Below, piece by piece: positions 26,943 through 36,002 of a DNA stretch of 64,000 nt. The translations under genes and the position numbers were made by a program. The notes below the pieces were generated by a model. That model saw only the letters and a program-made list of their open reading frames with translations, was not told the DNA's origin and did no database searches. Location: positions 1 to 64,000 of the forward strand of contig JAGRCP010000042.1 of the NCBI GenBank assembly GCA_020433455.1, in the 5' to 3' direction. This DNA is from Caldilineaceae bacterium. Lineage in GTDB: Bacteria; Chloroflexota; Anaerolineae; Caldilineales; Caldilineaceae. The stretch's first letter is position 1. Each line of letters starts with the position of its first letter.

Positions 26943-29402
26943 ATGACCAAAACGATTACCATTGATCCGGCCGTTGTGCGCGACAAGGCGACGGTCGCGG
27001 TTGCGGATGTGCCCATCAACGTTTATGCACCGAATCCGGCCGCGGAGAAAAAGCTGTACGGCGCAGACGGCTTGACGCGCATGTACCGAGACATGGTCTT
27101 CATCCGCGAATTTGAAACCATGCTGGACCGCATCAAGCGGGAAGGCTCCTACGAGGGCATTGAGTACAACCATCGGGGACCCGCCCATCTTTCCATCGGC
27201 CAGGAAGCGTCGTCCGTAGGCCAGGCCTATCACCTGACGCCCGACGACTTTATTTTCGGCTCCCATCGCAGCCACGGCGAGATTATCGCCAAGAGCCTTT
27301 CGGCAATTGCCAAGCTGGATGAAGCCGCGCTTCAGTCCATCATGGAGACATACCTGGACGGCGCGCCCCTGCGCGTGGTGGAAAAGTTCGAGCATGCGAG
27401 CGTACGCGATCTGGCTATCGACTATGTGCTGTACGGCACGCTGGCCGAAATTTTTGGTCGGGCTAACGGCTTCAACAAGGGCATGGGCGGCTCCATGCAC
27501 GCCTTCTTCCCGCCCTTCGGCGTCATGCCCAACAACGCCATTGTGGGCGGCTCGGCCGATATTGCCACCGGCTCGGCCCTCTTCAAGCGCATCAACCGGC
27601 GGCCGGGCATCGTGATTGCCAACATTGGCGATGCGTCCATGGGATGCGGCCCGGTGTGGGAAGCCATGATGGTAGCGGCCATGGATCAGTATCGCACCCT
27701 GTGGGCGGAGGAGATGGGCGGCGCGCCCCCCATGATCTTCAACTTCATGAATAACTTCTACGGCATGGGCGGCCAGCCCGTGGGTGAAACCATGGGCTTC
27801 CAGGTATTGGCCCGGGTAGGCATGGGCGTCAATCCGGAATCCATGCATGCCGAGCGGGTGGACGGCTACAATCCATTGGCTGTAGCCGACGCGATTGCGC
27901 GCAAGATGGAAATCCTCAAGGCGGGACGCGGGCCCGTGCTGCTGGACACCATCACCTATCGCTTCTCCGGCCACTCCCCTTCCGACGCGATGGCCTATCG
28001 CACCAAGGAAGAGCTAGACCTGTGGCGAGAGCAGGATTCCATCATCGGCTATCGGGATTATCTGCTGGAAAACGAACTGGCGGACGAGGACGCGCTGGGC
28101 GGTTATCCGGATGAGATCGTGGCGCGGCTGGTACGCGTGCTGAACGCAGCGGCGTCGCTGGATACGTCGCCCCGGGTCAACGTCTACAGCGACGCAATCG
28201 GCGACATGATGTTCTCCGATACGCCGACGGAAAAGATGGCGGCGGGCGAGGCGGAGACGCTTATCCCGCTGGAGGATACGCGACTGGCTGCTACCCAGGC
28301 CAAGAATCGCTTCGGCCTGGATGCGAGCGGCAAGGCCCTGCCCAAGCTGCGCACTCTCACCTATGCGGAAGCGCTCTTCGAAGCCATGATTCACCGCTTC
28401 TACATCGATCCCACCATGGTTGCCTACGGTGAGGAGAACCGGGACTGGGGCGGGGCGTTTGGCGTCTATCGCGGTCTGACCGAAGCGTTGCCTTACCATC
28501 GCCTCTTTAACACGCCGATTTCCGAGGGCGCGATTGTGGGCTCGGCGGTGGGCTACGCCCTGAGCGGCGGTCGGGTGGTGGCGGAGTTGATGTATTGTGA
28601 TTTTATGGGTCGGGCAGGCGATGAAATCTTTAATCAGATGGCCAAATGGCAGGCCATGTCCGCGGGCGTGCTGAAGATGCCGCTTGTGCTGCGGGTTTCC
28701 GTCGGTTCCAAATACGGCGCACAGCACTCCCAGGATTGGACGTCGCTGGCAGCCCACATCCCCGGCCTCAAAGTCTACTTCCCGGCCACGGCCTATGATG
28801 CCAAGGGAATGCTCAACCTGGCCCTGCGCGGCACGGATCCCGTCGTCTTTTTCGAGAGTCAGCGCCTCTATCCCGAGACGGAAACGCTGGTTGAAGGCGG
28901 CGTACCGGTAGAGTATTACGAAGTGCCCGAAGGCGAGCCCGCGGTGCGGCGCAGCGGCCGGGACGTCACCCTGATTACGCTGGGAGCGACGCTTTACCGT
29001 GCGATGGAAGCGGCGGATGAGTTGCAGTCCAAGTACGGCGTTAGCGCGGAAGTGATTGACGCCCGCTTCCTGAATCCTCTGAACTACGCGCCCATGCTGG
29101 AATCAATCAAGAAGACGGGCAAGGTCGTTCTGGCATCCGATGCCTGTGAGCGAGGCTCGTTCCTCCACACCATGGCGTCGAATCTGACCCAGCTGGCCTT
29201 CGATTACCTGGACGGCCCCATTGCCGTGGTCGGCGCGCGCAACTGGATTACGCCGCCGGCTGAAATGGAAGAGGGCTTCTTCCCCCAAAAGGAATGGATC
29301 ATCGACGCGCTGCATGAACGCGTGCTGCCCCTGGCCGGCCATGAAGTAACGACACGCCAGGCGACAAGCGAGATTCTGGTTCAGAATCAGGCTGGGATTT
29401 AG
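26943..29402 (+). CDS. Fused alpha/beta thiamine-dependent 2-oxoacid dehydrogenase E1
   Basis: An 819-residue single-chain E1. The first ~460 residues are the alpha part ([36 protein letters not shown] and the TPP/Mg motif beginning [14 protein letters not shown] near 229). The rest, from about residue 469, is the beta part ([39 protein letters not shown]). The TPP motif has GDAS where GDGA is usual, and the alpha part has an extra segment of about 50 residues before GMGGSMH. It decarboxylates a 2-oxoacid and acylates E2. Pyruvate, acetoin or another sugar-derived oxoacid are possible substrates. Confidence 0.88.
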   Translation: MTKTITIDPAVVRDKATVAVADVPINVYAPNPAAEKKLYGADGLTRMYRDMVFIREFETMLDRIKREGSYEGIEYNHRGPAHLSIGQEASSVGQAYHLTPDDFIFGSHRSHGEIIAKSLSAIAKLDEAALQSIMETYLDGAPLRVVEKFEHASVRDLAIDYVLYGTLAEIFGRANGFNKGMGGSMHAFFPPFGVMPNNAIVGGSADIATGSALFKRINRRPGIVIANIGDASMGCGPVWEAMMVAAMDQYRTLWAEEMGGAPPMIFNFMNNFYGMGGQPVGETMGFQVLARVGMGVNPESMHAERVDGYNPLAVADAIARKMEILKAGRGPVLLDTITYRFSGHSPSDAMAYRTKEELDLWREQDSIIGYRDYLLENELADEDALGGYPDEIVARLVRVLNAAASLDTSPRVNVYSDAIGDMMFSDTPTEKMAAGEAETLIPLEDTRLAATQAKNRFGLDASGKALPKLRTLTYAEALFEAMIHRFYIDPTMVAYGEENRDWGGAFGVYRGLTEALPYHRLFNTPISEGAIVGSAVGYALSGGRVVAELMYCDFMGRAGDEIFNQMAKWQAMSAGVLKMPLVLRVSVGSKYGAQHSQDWTSLAAHIPGLKVYFPATAYDAKGMLNLALRGTDPVVFFESQRLYPETETLVEGGVPVEYYEVPEGEPAVRRSGRDVTLITLGATLYRAMEAADELQSKYGVSAEVIDARFLNPLNYAPMLESIKKTGKVVLASDACERGSFLHTMASNLTQLAFDYLDGPIAVVGARNWITPPAEMEEGFFPQKEWIIDALHERVLPLAGHEVTTRQATSEILVQNQAGI

Positions 29403-29403
29403 G

Positions 29404-29511
29404 CGCAGGCCGCGGGGCGCCTGCGTCCCCGATGTCAGCAATAGTTGATAAACAGATGCGCGCCCCGTGATCCGCGAGCTTTTGCTCGACGATCATCAGG
29501 GGGCGCGCATC
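29404..29511. repeat. Nested inverted repeats after the E1 gene
   Basis: CGCAGG/CCTGCG (29404-29409, 29420-29425) makes a small hairpin. GATGCGCGCCCC (29455-29466) pairs with GGGGCGCGCATC (29500-29511) around an inner CGAGC-TTTT-GCTCG hairpin. It separates the convergent E1 (+) and dioxygenase (-) genes, and probably ends transcription. Confidence 0.6.
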
Positions 29512-29545
29512 ACGCGTTAGAGAGACTTTCCGGCTCGCAGGAAGG

Positions 29546-30463
29546 TTATCCCCCGCTGCCGGGACGGGGCGGCGGGCTTCCGCCGGGAGGCATCCCGCCC
29601 GGACCGCCATTGCTGCTGCCGGTTCCTACGGTAGCCATATCAACGCCGATATCGAAGATGGCTGCATACCCGTCACCAGCAACACTGGGATCCAGCAACA
29701 GCAGATCCTGGTAGATGTTGTCTGTGGCGTTGGTGGTATCGGGCAGTCCCTTGTCGGCATAGGGCTCGCGGGTGAAGACCTGATTGGTGAATTCATCCGG
29801 GAAGAAGAGCTGGGACGTGAAGACCAGGTCCTCAGTGGGATGAACCTTGAAGTGAATGTGGACGCAGCGACTTGAGTACCAACCGGGATAGATGGTGGTG
29901 AAGGTCGCCAGACCATTGGCATCGGTCACCTGCGTACCCCGCAGCCATGTCTCACCGCTGGTATTGAAGCCGGGATCGTTTACGCCTGAATACCAGCCTT
30001 CAGCATCGCAGTGCCAGATTTCCACCGCCGCGCCTTCCAGGGGCGTACACGCTGCGTCGGTCACTTCCGTCACCCGGAAGGTCAACGTCAGGGCCGCGCC
30101 GGCCTTTCCTTCACGCACATCAGAACGCAACTGGTCCACATCCACATAGTAGGGGCCTTCCGTCACTTCCGGGCGCACGACGCAAGCAGGCGCAGCTGTA
30201 CTGCCTGCCGCCTGGGTGATGGCCTCATTGGCGGCCTCAGCCGTGGCGTTGGCTGCGGCGACTTCGGCCTGGGTGGTCGGGCTGACCGCGGTGGCGCCTT
30301 CCGACGGCAGCGTTCCATCGGATTGGCTTGCGGGCATACACGCGGCCAGAGCCAGGGCGCTGCCGGCTGAGCCGAAAAGGGTCAGTACTTCCCGTCGGCT
30401 TAAAATACGGCCGATCGGGATATCGTCTTCATCGGGGATGTGATGCAAGCTTGGTTCGGTCAT
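29546..30463 (-). CDS. Exported intradiol ring-cleavage dioxygenase-like lipoprotein
   Basis: 305 residues. A Tat-like SRREVL is followed by a hydrophobic stretch ending in a lipobox (LALAAC), so it is probably Tat-exported and lipid-anchored. The catalytic domain has the non-haem iron ligand pattern: Tyr in EGPYYVD, Tyr in PGWYSSR and the two His of VHIHFKV. Family members cleave catechols between the hydroxyls; an extracytoplasmic form suggests action on external phenolics. The tail (about 285-305) is Gly/Pro-rich, low complexity. Confidence 0.85.
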   Translation of the reverse strand: MTEPSLHHIPDEDDIPIGRILSRREVLTLFGSAGSALALAACMPASQSDGTLPSEGATAVSPTTQAEVAAANATAEAANEAITQAAGSTAAPACVVRPEVTEGPYYVDVDQLRSDVREGKAGAALTLTFRVTEVTDAACTPLEGAAVEIWHCDAEGWYSGVNDPGFNTSGETWLRGTQVTDANGLATFTTIYPGWYSSRCVHIHFKVHPTEDLVFTSQLFFPDEFTNQVFTREPYADKGLPDTTNATDNIYQDLLLLDPSVAGDGYAAIFDIGVDMATVGTGSSNGGPGGMPPGGSPPPRPGSGG

Positions 30464-30605
30464 AGTTCCTCCTTGTAGGAATGACGCAACAGGATGATGC
30501 AGCAGATTCGCAGGTCCATTCTATTTAGCGACCGTTAAGGAATTGTGAAGAGTCGGTGAGTTTTTTGCGGTTATCGGCTTTGGGAATGCGTCGGCTGCAG
30601 GCCAA

Positions 30606-31472
30606 CTAACCCTTGATGCCCGAAACCGAAATCCCCTGGATGAAAAGGCGCTGGGCCAGGAAGAAGACGACCAAGACAGGCAGCATGGTCACCAGAGAAG
30701 CGGCCATAAGATAGGCCCAATTGACCTGAAACGAGGAGCGGAAAAAGTTCAGCCCCAGCGCCACAGTGTAAAGTCGCTGATCATGAAGGTAGATGAGGGG
30801 CGTGAGGAAGTCGTTCCACGTGAACTGGAAGGTAAAAATGGCGACAGTGGCAATAGCCGGCATGGAGAGGGGCAAAATGATGCGGTAAAGGATCTGTGCC
30901 AGATTGGCCCCGTCTATGCGTGCAGCGTCTTCCAGCTCATTGGGGATGCGCAGGAAAAATTGACGCAGGAGAAAAATATAGAATGCGCTGCCGAAGTAAG
31001 CAGGCACAATCAGCGGCAGAAAAGTATTGACCCAGCCGAGGCGATTGAAGAGCACGTAGAGGGGCGCCATCGTCACGGGATAGGGCAGCATGAGCGTGGC
31101 CAAAACCAGGATAAAAAGCGTATCCCGGCCGGGCGCGCGCAGGCGGGCGAAGCCATAGGCCACCAGCGTGCATGAAAGCACATGGCCGACAATGACCATC
31201 AGCGTGATAAACGCCGTGTTGAAACTGTAGCGGCCAAAGGGCACATAGGTCAGCGCTTCCCGATAGTTCTGCCAGCGCACAGGGTGCGGGATCAGCCGCG
31301 GAGGCATCTCAAAGACCTGATACTCCGGCTTGAGAGAGGAGGAGAGCATCCAAATCAGGGGCAGGAGAAAAATAGCGGCGACAATAACCAGGATCGCCGT
31401 AGCCAGCCAATGTTGAAGACGCGCCCGGCGCTTCCAGTTGGGCTCATCCGGCAGTTGCGTTGCGCGGGTCAT
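30606..31472 (-). CDS. Carbohydrate ABC transporter permease (MalG type)
   Basis: A 288-residue permease with six transmembrane segments and the EAA loop EDAARIDGANLAQILYRIIL that docks the ATPase. It is the second permease of an importer, starting immediately after the stop of the first (TAA then ATG). No ATPase gene is present, so a shared MsmK/UgpC-type ATPase elsewhere must energise it. Confidence 0.93.
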   Translation of the reverse strand: MTRATQLPDEPNWKRRARLQHWLATAILVIVAAIFLLPLIWMLSSSLKPEYQVFEMPPRLIPHPVRWQNYREALTYVPFGRYSFNTAFITLMVIVGHVLSCTLVAYGFARLRAPGRDTLFILVLATLMLPYPVTMAPLYVLFNRLGWVNTFLPLIVPAYFGSAFYIFLLRQFFLRIPNELEDAARIDGANLAQILYRIILPLSMPAIATVAIFTFQFTWNDFLTPLIYLHDQRLYTVALGLNFFRSSFQVNWAYLMAASLVTMLPVLVVFFLAQRLFIQGISVSGIKG

Positions 31473-32372
31473 TTATTCCGACCCTCCGCCGTAGTAGACC
31501 CAGCTTCGGGCCGAGCGCACTACCAGCAAAGTCAGCAACAGGATGATCACAAAGAGAACCCAGGCCAGGGCTGAGGCATACCCCATCTGGAAAGTCTGGA
31601 AAGCATTGCGATAAATGTAGAGTACGTAAAAGAGGGTTGAGTCCAGCGGTCCGCCATTGGTTGCTACGAATGCGCTGGTAAAAGTCTGAAAGGTAGAGAT
31701 GATGCTCAGCACCAAATTGAAGAAAATGGTCGGCGTAAGCATGGGCAGGGTGATGCTCAGGAAAGAACGCCCCTGGCCCGCGCCGTCTATGGCCGCCGCT
31801 TCGTACAGCGCAAGGGGAATATCCTTGAGTCCGGCCAGGTAGATGATGGCTGTACGCCCCAGCCCCCAAATGCTCATGAGCCAGAGCGCGTAGAGGGCAG
31901 TGTGAGGATCGGTGAGCCAACGCGGTCCGGGAATGCCGAAGAGGCCCAAAAATGCGTTGACCAACCCCGCTTCAGGATGGAGCAGCCACATCCATACAAC
32001 CACAAAAGCTACGCCGGCCAGTACTGACGGCAGGTAAAAAATGGTGCGGAAGATGCTGATGCCCCGCACCCGCTGGTTCATGAGCAGAGCCAGGACCAGC
32101 CCGCCGATGAGTTCGGTGGGGACATATAGGAGCGTATACGTAAGGGTAACGCGCAGAGATTGCCAAAAAAGGGGATCTTCCCGGAAAAGGCGCTGATAGT
32201 TCGCCAGGCCGATGAAGCGCGGGTCGCGCAACAAGTCCCAGCGATGGAAGCTCATCCACAGGGACGCGAGCATCGGGCCCAACACAAAGAGCAGGAAGCC
32301 AATGATCCAGGGCGAAATGCAGAGATAGAAAGCGACGGTTTCCCGCCGCTTGATGGAGTGTGAAGCAGCCAT
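31473..32372 (-). CDS. Carbohydrate ABC transporter permease (MalF type)
   Basis: A 299-residue permease with six membrane segments, starting MAASHSIKRRETVAFYL, and the EAA loop YEAAAIDGAGQGRSFLSITL. It forms the membrane channel with the adjacent MalG-type permease. It lies 79 bases downstream of the sugar-binding lipoprotein gene. ATG 32372 is preferred to 32420, which would add a hydrophobic leader not seen in the family. Confidence 0.93.
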   Translation of the reverse strand: MAASHSIKRRETVAFYLCISPWIIGFLLFVLGPMLASLWMSFHRWDLLRDPRFIGLANYQRLFREDPLFWQSLRVTLTYTLLYVPTELIGGLVLALLMNQRVRGISIFRTIFYLPSVLAGVAFVVVWMWLLHPEAGLVNAFLGLFGIPGPRWLTDPHTALYALWLMSIWGLGRTAIIYLAGLKDIPLALYEAAAIDGAGQGRSFLSITLPMLTPTIFFNLVLSIISTFQTFTSAFVATNGGPLDSTLFYVLYIYRNAFQTFQMGYASALAWVLFVIILLLTLLVVRSARSWVYYGGGSE

Positions 32373-32451
32373 AACAAACAAATAGACCGCGGGTAAAGCA
32401 GACGCACTGAATTCAAACATTTTTCAGCCTGCATCCGCTTTACCCGCAGGC

Positions 32452-33789
32452 CTATTCTTCCTGGGCGGTTTCGAGGGCGGCTTGCGCTTCCTGGGCGGCG
32501 GCCGCCGTCAATTCGGCTGCATCTGCGCCGGGATCCAGGATTACCGTTTCCAGAACTCGACGCAAGGCGGGGTCTGCGGCCTGACCCCAATAAGGCGTAA
32601 AGACATAGGCGCGGGGAACCAACCGATCCAGCTCGCCCAGCCAGGCGCCTTCAATGGGATCGTCATTCAGGCCGGCTTCCTCCGCGACCGAAGCGACTGC
32701 GGGCAGCGCCCAATCCTGCCACACTTCCGCGCCCTCGGGTCCGGCATAGAATTTCAGGAAACGCCATGCAGCTTCAGGATATTCGGTCCCGCTGTAGATG
32801 CCGAAGCCGCCCCAGAAGAGCACATTCGCATCCACCGCATCGGCGGGCGTACCTACTACGCCCAGGTCGATGTTGGGGTTCTCCAACATGCCGCTTTGGG
32901 GCCAGCGGCCAAAGATGCGCATGGCGGCCTGGCCATTGTCAAATTCGCTGTTGCCGCCGCCGAAGGCGCTCATATCAGCCGGGAGCGGTGCAACTTTATA
33001 AGTTTGATACAGGTCCTGGTAAAACTGTACGGCCGCGGTGGTTTCGGGTGAATCCATGTACCCGATAAAGGTGGAACCGTCTTCGCTGATAAGCGAACCG
33101 CCGGCCGCAGCCACCCAGTACTCAAAACCGGTGGTCCACGGCCCGGGCAACTGGATGCCCCACAGATCGGTTGTGCCGTCGCCGTCGGTATCTTTGGTCA
33201 ACTCGCCGGCAATGGCGACCAGATCATCCCACGTCCAGCCCGCCTCAGGATAGGCCACGCCATATTCATCAAAGATCTTTTTGTTGTAGTAGACGCCCAG
33301 GGGAGAGTAATCCTTGGGCAGGAACCACTGCCGACCGTCCCACTGGCCGGGCTCCAGCAAGCCGGGCAGATAAACGCTGGTGTCCAGGCTGTCATCACCG
33401 GCGATAAAATCGTCCAGCGGAAGGAAGGCTTCAGCGGCTACAAACTGGGGCACTGCATCGTCGCCGATGTTCATGATGTCCGGCGCATCGTCGGCCACGA
33501 TCTGGGTTAGTAAACGCGCATAATAGTCACTGCCCGAAACGGGCTCTAACTGCACTTTGATATCAGGATTGGCTGCTTCAAAGCGGCGAATGATCTCCTG
33601 ATGGGGCTTGAGACCTTCACCGCTATCGCCCGTGCCGACGCGCAGAACGATCTGCCCGCCGGATGGGCCGCCTTCGGCCGCAACGTCGCCCGTTTCCTGT
33701 ACGGGAGCGGCGCACGCAGCCAGAACCAGCAGCAGCGCACTTGCCAGAACAGGCAGAAGATATTGCCGCCGGCGATTGCCTCTCTTCAT
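32452..33789 (-). CDS. Sugar-binding lipoprotein of an ABC importer
   Basis: A 445-residue family 1 solute-binding protein. A basic start (MKRGNRRRQ) and hydrophobic core lead to the lipobox LAAC at about residue 26, so it is membrane-anchored outside the cell. Conserved pieces include RFEAANPDIKV, DAPDIMNIGDD, GVYYNKKIFDEYG and NGQAAMRIFGRWP. It delivers a sugar or oligosaccharide to the two permeases downstream; the sugar is not evident. The acidic Ala/Glu-rich C-terminus is an extension. Confidence 0.92.
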   Translation of the reverse strand: MKRGNRRRQYLLPVLASALLLVLAACAAPVQETGDVAAEGGPSGGQIVLRVGTGDSGEGLKPHQEIIRRFEAANPDIKVQLEPVSGSDYYARLLTQIVADDAPDIMNIGDDAVPQFVAAEAFLPLDDFIAGDDSLDTSVYLPGLLEPGQWDGRQWFLPKDYSPLGVYYNKKIFDEYGVAYPEAGWTWDDLVAIAGELTKDTDGDGTTDLWGIQLPGPWTTGFEYWVAAAGGSLISEDGSTFIGYMDSPETTAAVQFYQDLYQTYKVAPLPADMSAFGGGNSEFDNGQAAMRIFGRWPQSGMLENPNIDLGVVGTPADAVDANVLFWGGFGIYSGTEYPEAAWRFLKFYAGPEGAEVWQDWALPAVASVAEEAGLNDDPIEGAWLGELDRLVPRAYVFTPYWGQAADPALRRVLETVILDPGADAAELTAAAAQEAQAALETAQEE

Positions 33790-34006
33790 GGGGATGACTC
33801 CTTTGGATAGAATGTCTTGATGGAAGCGGCGCCGCGGGCGGCTGTAAAGGCGCAACCCCTCCCGTCAATTGGTTTGGGATAGGGCCAAACAATATTGACG
33901 CCGCTGCCGTCAGCATAGCAACGATAACGAATCGCGTCGGGAAGATACTTACCAGTTGCAAGCGGGTAACAAAGAGTGAACGGAATATCCGACGGAAGCC
34001 GGATAC

Positions 34007-34044
34007 CATGTAGTTGACTGACGCGGGAGGCGTGAATATTTGAC
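34007..34044 (+). repeat. Dispersed 38-bp intergenic repeat, copy 2
   Basis: 34 of 38 bases match 23614-23651. This copy ends inside the -35 box (TTGACA) of the riboswitch promoter, so the repeat may have supplied it. Confidence 0.75.
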
Positions 34045-34069
34045 AAGCGCAAATTCCCGCTGCTATAGT
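34040..34069 (+). promoter_or_regulatory. Promoter of the SAM riboswitch / aspartokinase transcript
   Basis: Consensus TTGACA (34040-34045), an 18-base spacer and TGC-TATAGT (-10 at 34064-34069). It closely resembles the tRNA-Leu promoter at 48269, sharing the spacer elements AATTCCCG/AATTTCCCG and TGC before the -10. The transcript should start near 34076, 12 bases before the riboswitch. Confidence 0.8.
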
Positions 34070-34086
34070 GCGGCGCAACAATTGAA

Positions 34087-34203
<117 letters not shown>

Positions 34204-34240
34204 GGCGGCGGGTGCGCCCGCGAGCGTCACCGATCTGATG

Positions 34241-34271
34241 ACTCCCTCTCTATGTGAGAGGGAGTTTTTTT
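34241..34271 (+). terminator. Riboswitch-controlled intrinsic terminator
   Basis: ACTCCCTCTC (34241-34250), a 5-base loop, GAGAGGGAGT (34256-34265) and a T run to 34271. It is the expression platform of the SAM riboswitch. The following 136 bases to the aspartokinase start hold a weak extended -10 (TGATACAAT, 34333-34341). Confidence 0.93.
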
Positions 34272-34407
34272 ATTAACGGGTGATGGACCGCACCTGATGC
34301 GGACAGGGCGGATTTCCCGTCATACGTTCATCTGATACAATCCGCCGTCTACCGCTGCATCTATTTTTGTTGTCATATATTTTGTCATAGCGCAGGAGTC
34401 AGTCAAC

Positions 34408-35853
34408 ATGATCGTTATGAAGTTTGGCGGTACGTCCGTCGGGAATGTGGAAGCCTTTCAGCAGGTATCGCATGTGGTTATTCGGGCCGTAGAGCAACAG
34501 GCCGAGACCGAGCGGCCGGGCGTGATAGTGGTCACCAGCGCCATGAGCGGCGTGACGAATTTGCTGATTGAGGCAGCTCAACGCGCGGCCCAGGGTGATC
34601 AGAATTACTATGATGAAGTGCAGGACAGCTTGCTTTTGAAGCATCAGGTCGTAGCCGGACGCCTGATTGAAGAAGGCCAGGAGCGAGCCGCACTCTCCCG
34701 TATTCTGGACGAACGCCTGCATCAATTCGCCCGCCTGTGCAGCAGCATCAATGTGCTGGGCGAATTAACCGATCGGGGACTGGACGTCGTCAGCGGCCTG
34801 GGCGAACGCATGAGCGCGCCGTTACTGGCCGCGGTTTTGCGCGCGGCGGGCGTAAAAGCCGAATTCGTCGATGCCGGCGATCTTATCGTCACCGATGAGG
34901 TTTTCGGCGGGGCCGCGCCCATCATGCACGCCACCGAAAAGCGCTGCCGCGAGAAGCTCCTGCCCATGCTGGAAGAGGGCATTGTGCCTGTGATTACCGG
35001 TTTTGTGGGCGAGACGGAGAGCGGCATTCCGTCAACGCTGGGGCGGGGCGGCTCAGATTTTTCCGCGGCTATCATCGGCGCGTGCGTAGATGCGGATGAA
35101 ATTCAGATCTGGACTGACGTCAACGGCGTACTTACGGCGGATCCGCGCATTGTGCCCGACGCCCGCAGCCTGAATGAACTGAGTTACGAAGAAGTGGCTG
35201 AACTGGCCTATTATGGGGCCAAAGTGCTTCATCCCAAGACGGCCACGCCCGCGGTGGAGAAGAAGATTCCCCTGCGCGTGCTCAACACCTTTGAGCCGGA
35301 TTATCCGGGCACCCGCATTGTGGAGCAAGCCCAATCTTTGAGCAGCGGCACAGTCAAGGCTATCAGCGGCATTCGGGCCATGAATATGATCACCGTGGCC
35401 GGGCGGGGCATGATGGGCGTACCGGGCATTGCCGCCCGCACTTTCGGCGCGGTAGCGCGGGTGGATGCCAACGTCCTCATGATCAGCCAGAGCAGCAGCG
35501 AGCAGAGCATCTGCTTCGTGGTGCCCGCCGACGCAGCAGCCATGGTCGTAGGCGAGCTGCAGGCCGAGTTCGAGAAGGAACTGGCCCGGCATTATATTGA
35601 TAATATCAGCGGCCACCCCGATGTGGTTGTCATTGCCGTGGTCGGGGCGGGGATGCGGGGTACGCCGGGCCTGGCAGCCGGCATTTTTTCCGCTCTGGGG
35701 GAAGCGCGCATCAACGTCATCGCCATTTCGCAAGGTTCCAGCGAGGCCAACGTGAGCCTGGTGGTGGAGGAAAAGCAAATTACCAAAGCGCTTCAGGCCA
35801 TTCATCGCAAGTTTGAGTTGCATAAGCCGACTCATGAGCGCGTAAAAGGATAA
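34408..35853 (+). CDS. lysC: Aspartate kinase
   Basis: A 481-residue monofunctional aspartokinase with the N-terminal MKFGGTSVGN, the SGLGERMSAPL region, GRGGSDFSAA, and two C-terminal ACT domains (VAGRGMMGVPGIA; VGAGMRGTPGLAAG), the allosteric part. It phosphorylates aspartate, the first step towards threonine, methionine and lysine. The SAM riboswitch in its leader ties expression to methionine status. Homoserine dehydrogenase and Asd genes follow on the same strand. Confidence 0.96.
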   Translation: MIVMKFGGTSVGNVEAFQQVSHVVIRAVEQQAETERPGVIVVTSAMSGVTNLLIEAAQRAAQGDQNYYDEVQDSLLLKHQVVAGRLIEEGQERAALSRILDERLHQFARLCSSINVLGELTDRGLDVVSGLGERMSAPLLAAVLRAAGVKAEFVDAGDLIVTDEVFGGAAPIMHATEKRCREKLLPMLEEGIVPVITGFVGETESGIPSTLGRGGSDFSAAIIGACVDADEIQIWTDVNGVLTADPRIVPDARSLNELSYEEVAELAYYGAKVLHPKTATPAVEKKIPLRVLNTFEPDYPGTRIVEQAQSLSSGTVKAISGIRAMNMITVAGRGMMGVPGIAARTFGAVARVDANVLMISQSSSEQSICFVVPADAAAMVVGELQAEFEKELARHYIDNISGHPDVVVIAVVGAGMRGTPGLAAGIFSALGEARINVIAISQGSSEANVSLVVEEKQITKALQAIHRKFELHKPTHERVKG

Positions 35854-35881
35854 ATCATCCATTCGGAACCGCCGCCGCAGC

Positions 35882-35890
35882 TATGCTATA
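35882..35890 (+). promoter_or_regulatory. Extended -10 promoter before hom
   Basis: TGCTATAAT with TATAAT at 35885-35890; a weak -35 (TTCGGA, 35862-35867) is 17 bases upstream. Confidence 0.55.
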
Positions 35891-35902
35891 ATCGGCGCCT
35901 AC

Positions 35903-35943
35903 AGAAGAGCGGGTGCAGCCAGGATTTGTGCCCGCTCTTTTTT
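35903..35943 (+). terminator. Intrinsic terminator/attenuator between lysC and hom
   Basis: AAGAGCGGG (35903-35911) pairs with CCCGCTCTT (35929-35937), followed by a run of T. It lies 50 bases after lysC and about 6 bases after the predicted start from the promoter at 35885, so it can end lysC transcripts or attenuate hom. Confidence 0.8.
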
Positions 35944-36002
35944 GCACATTGATTTCAGACGACCTTTTTGACCCCATTCCACAGGTTGGGAGTTTTATTG
36001 CC

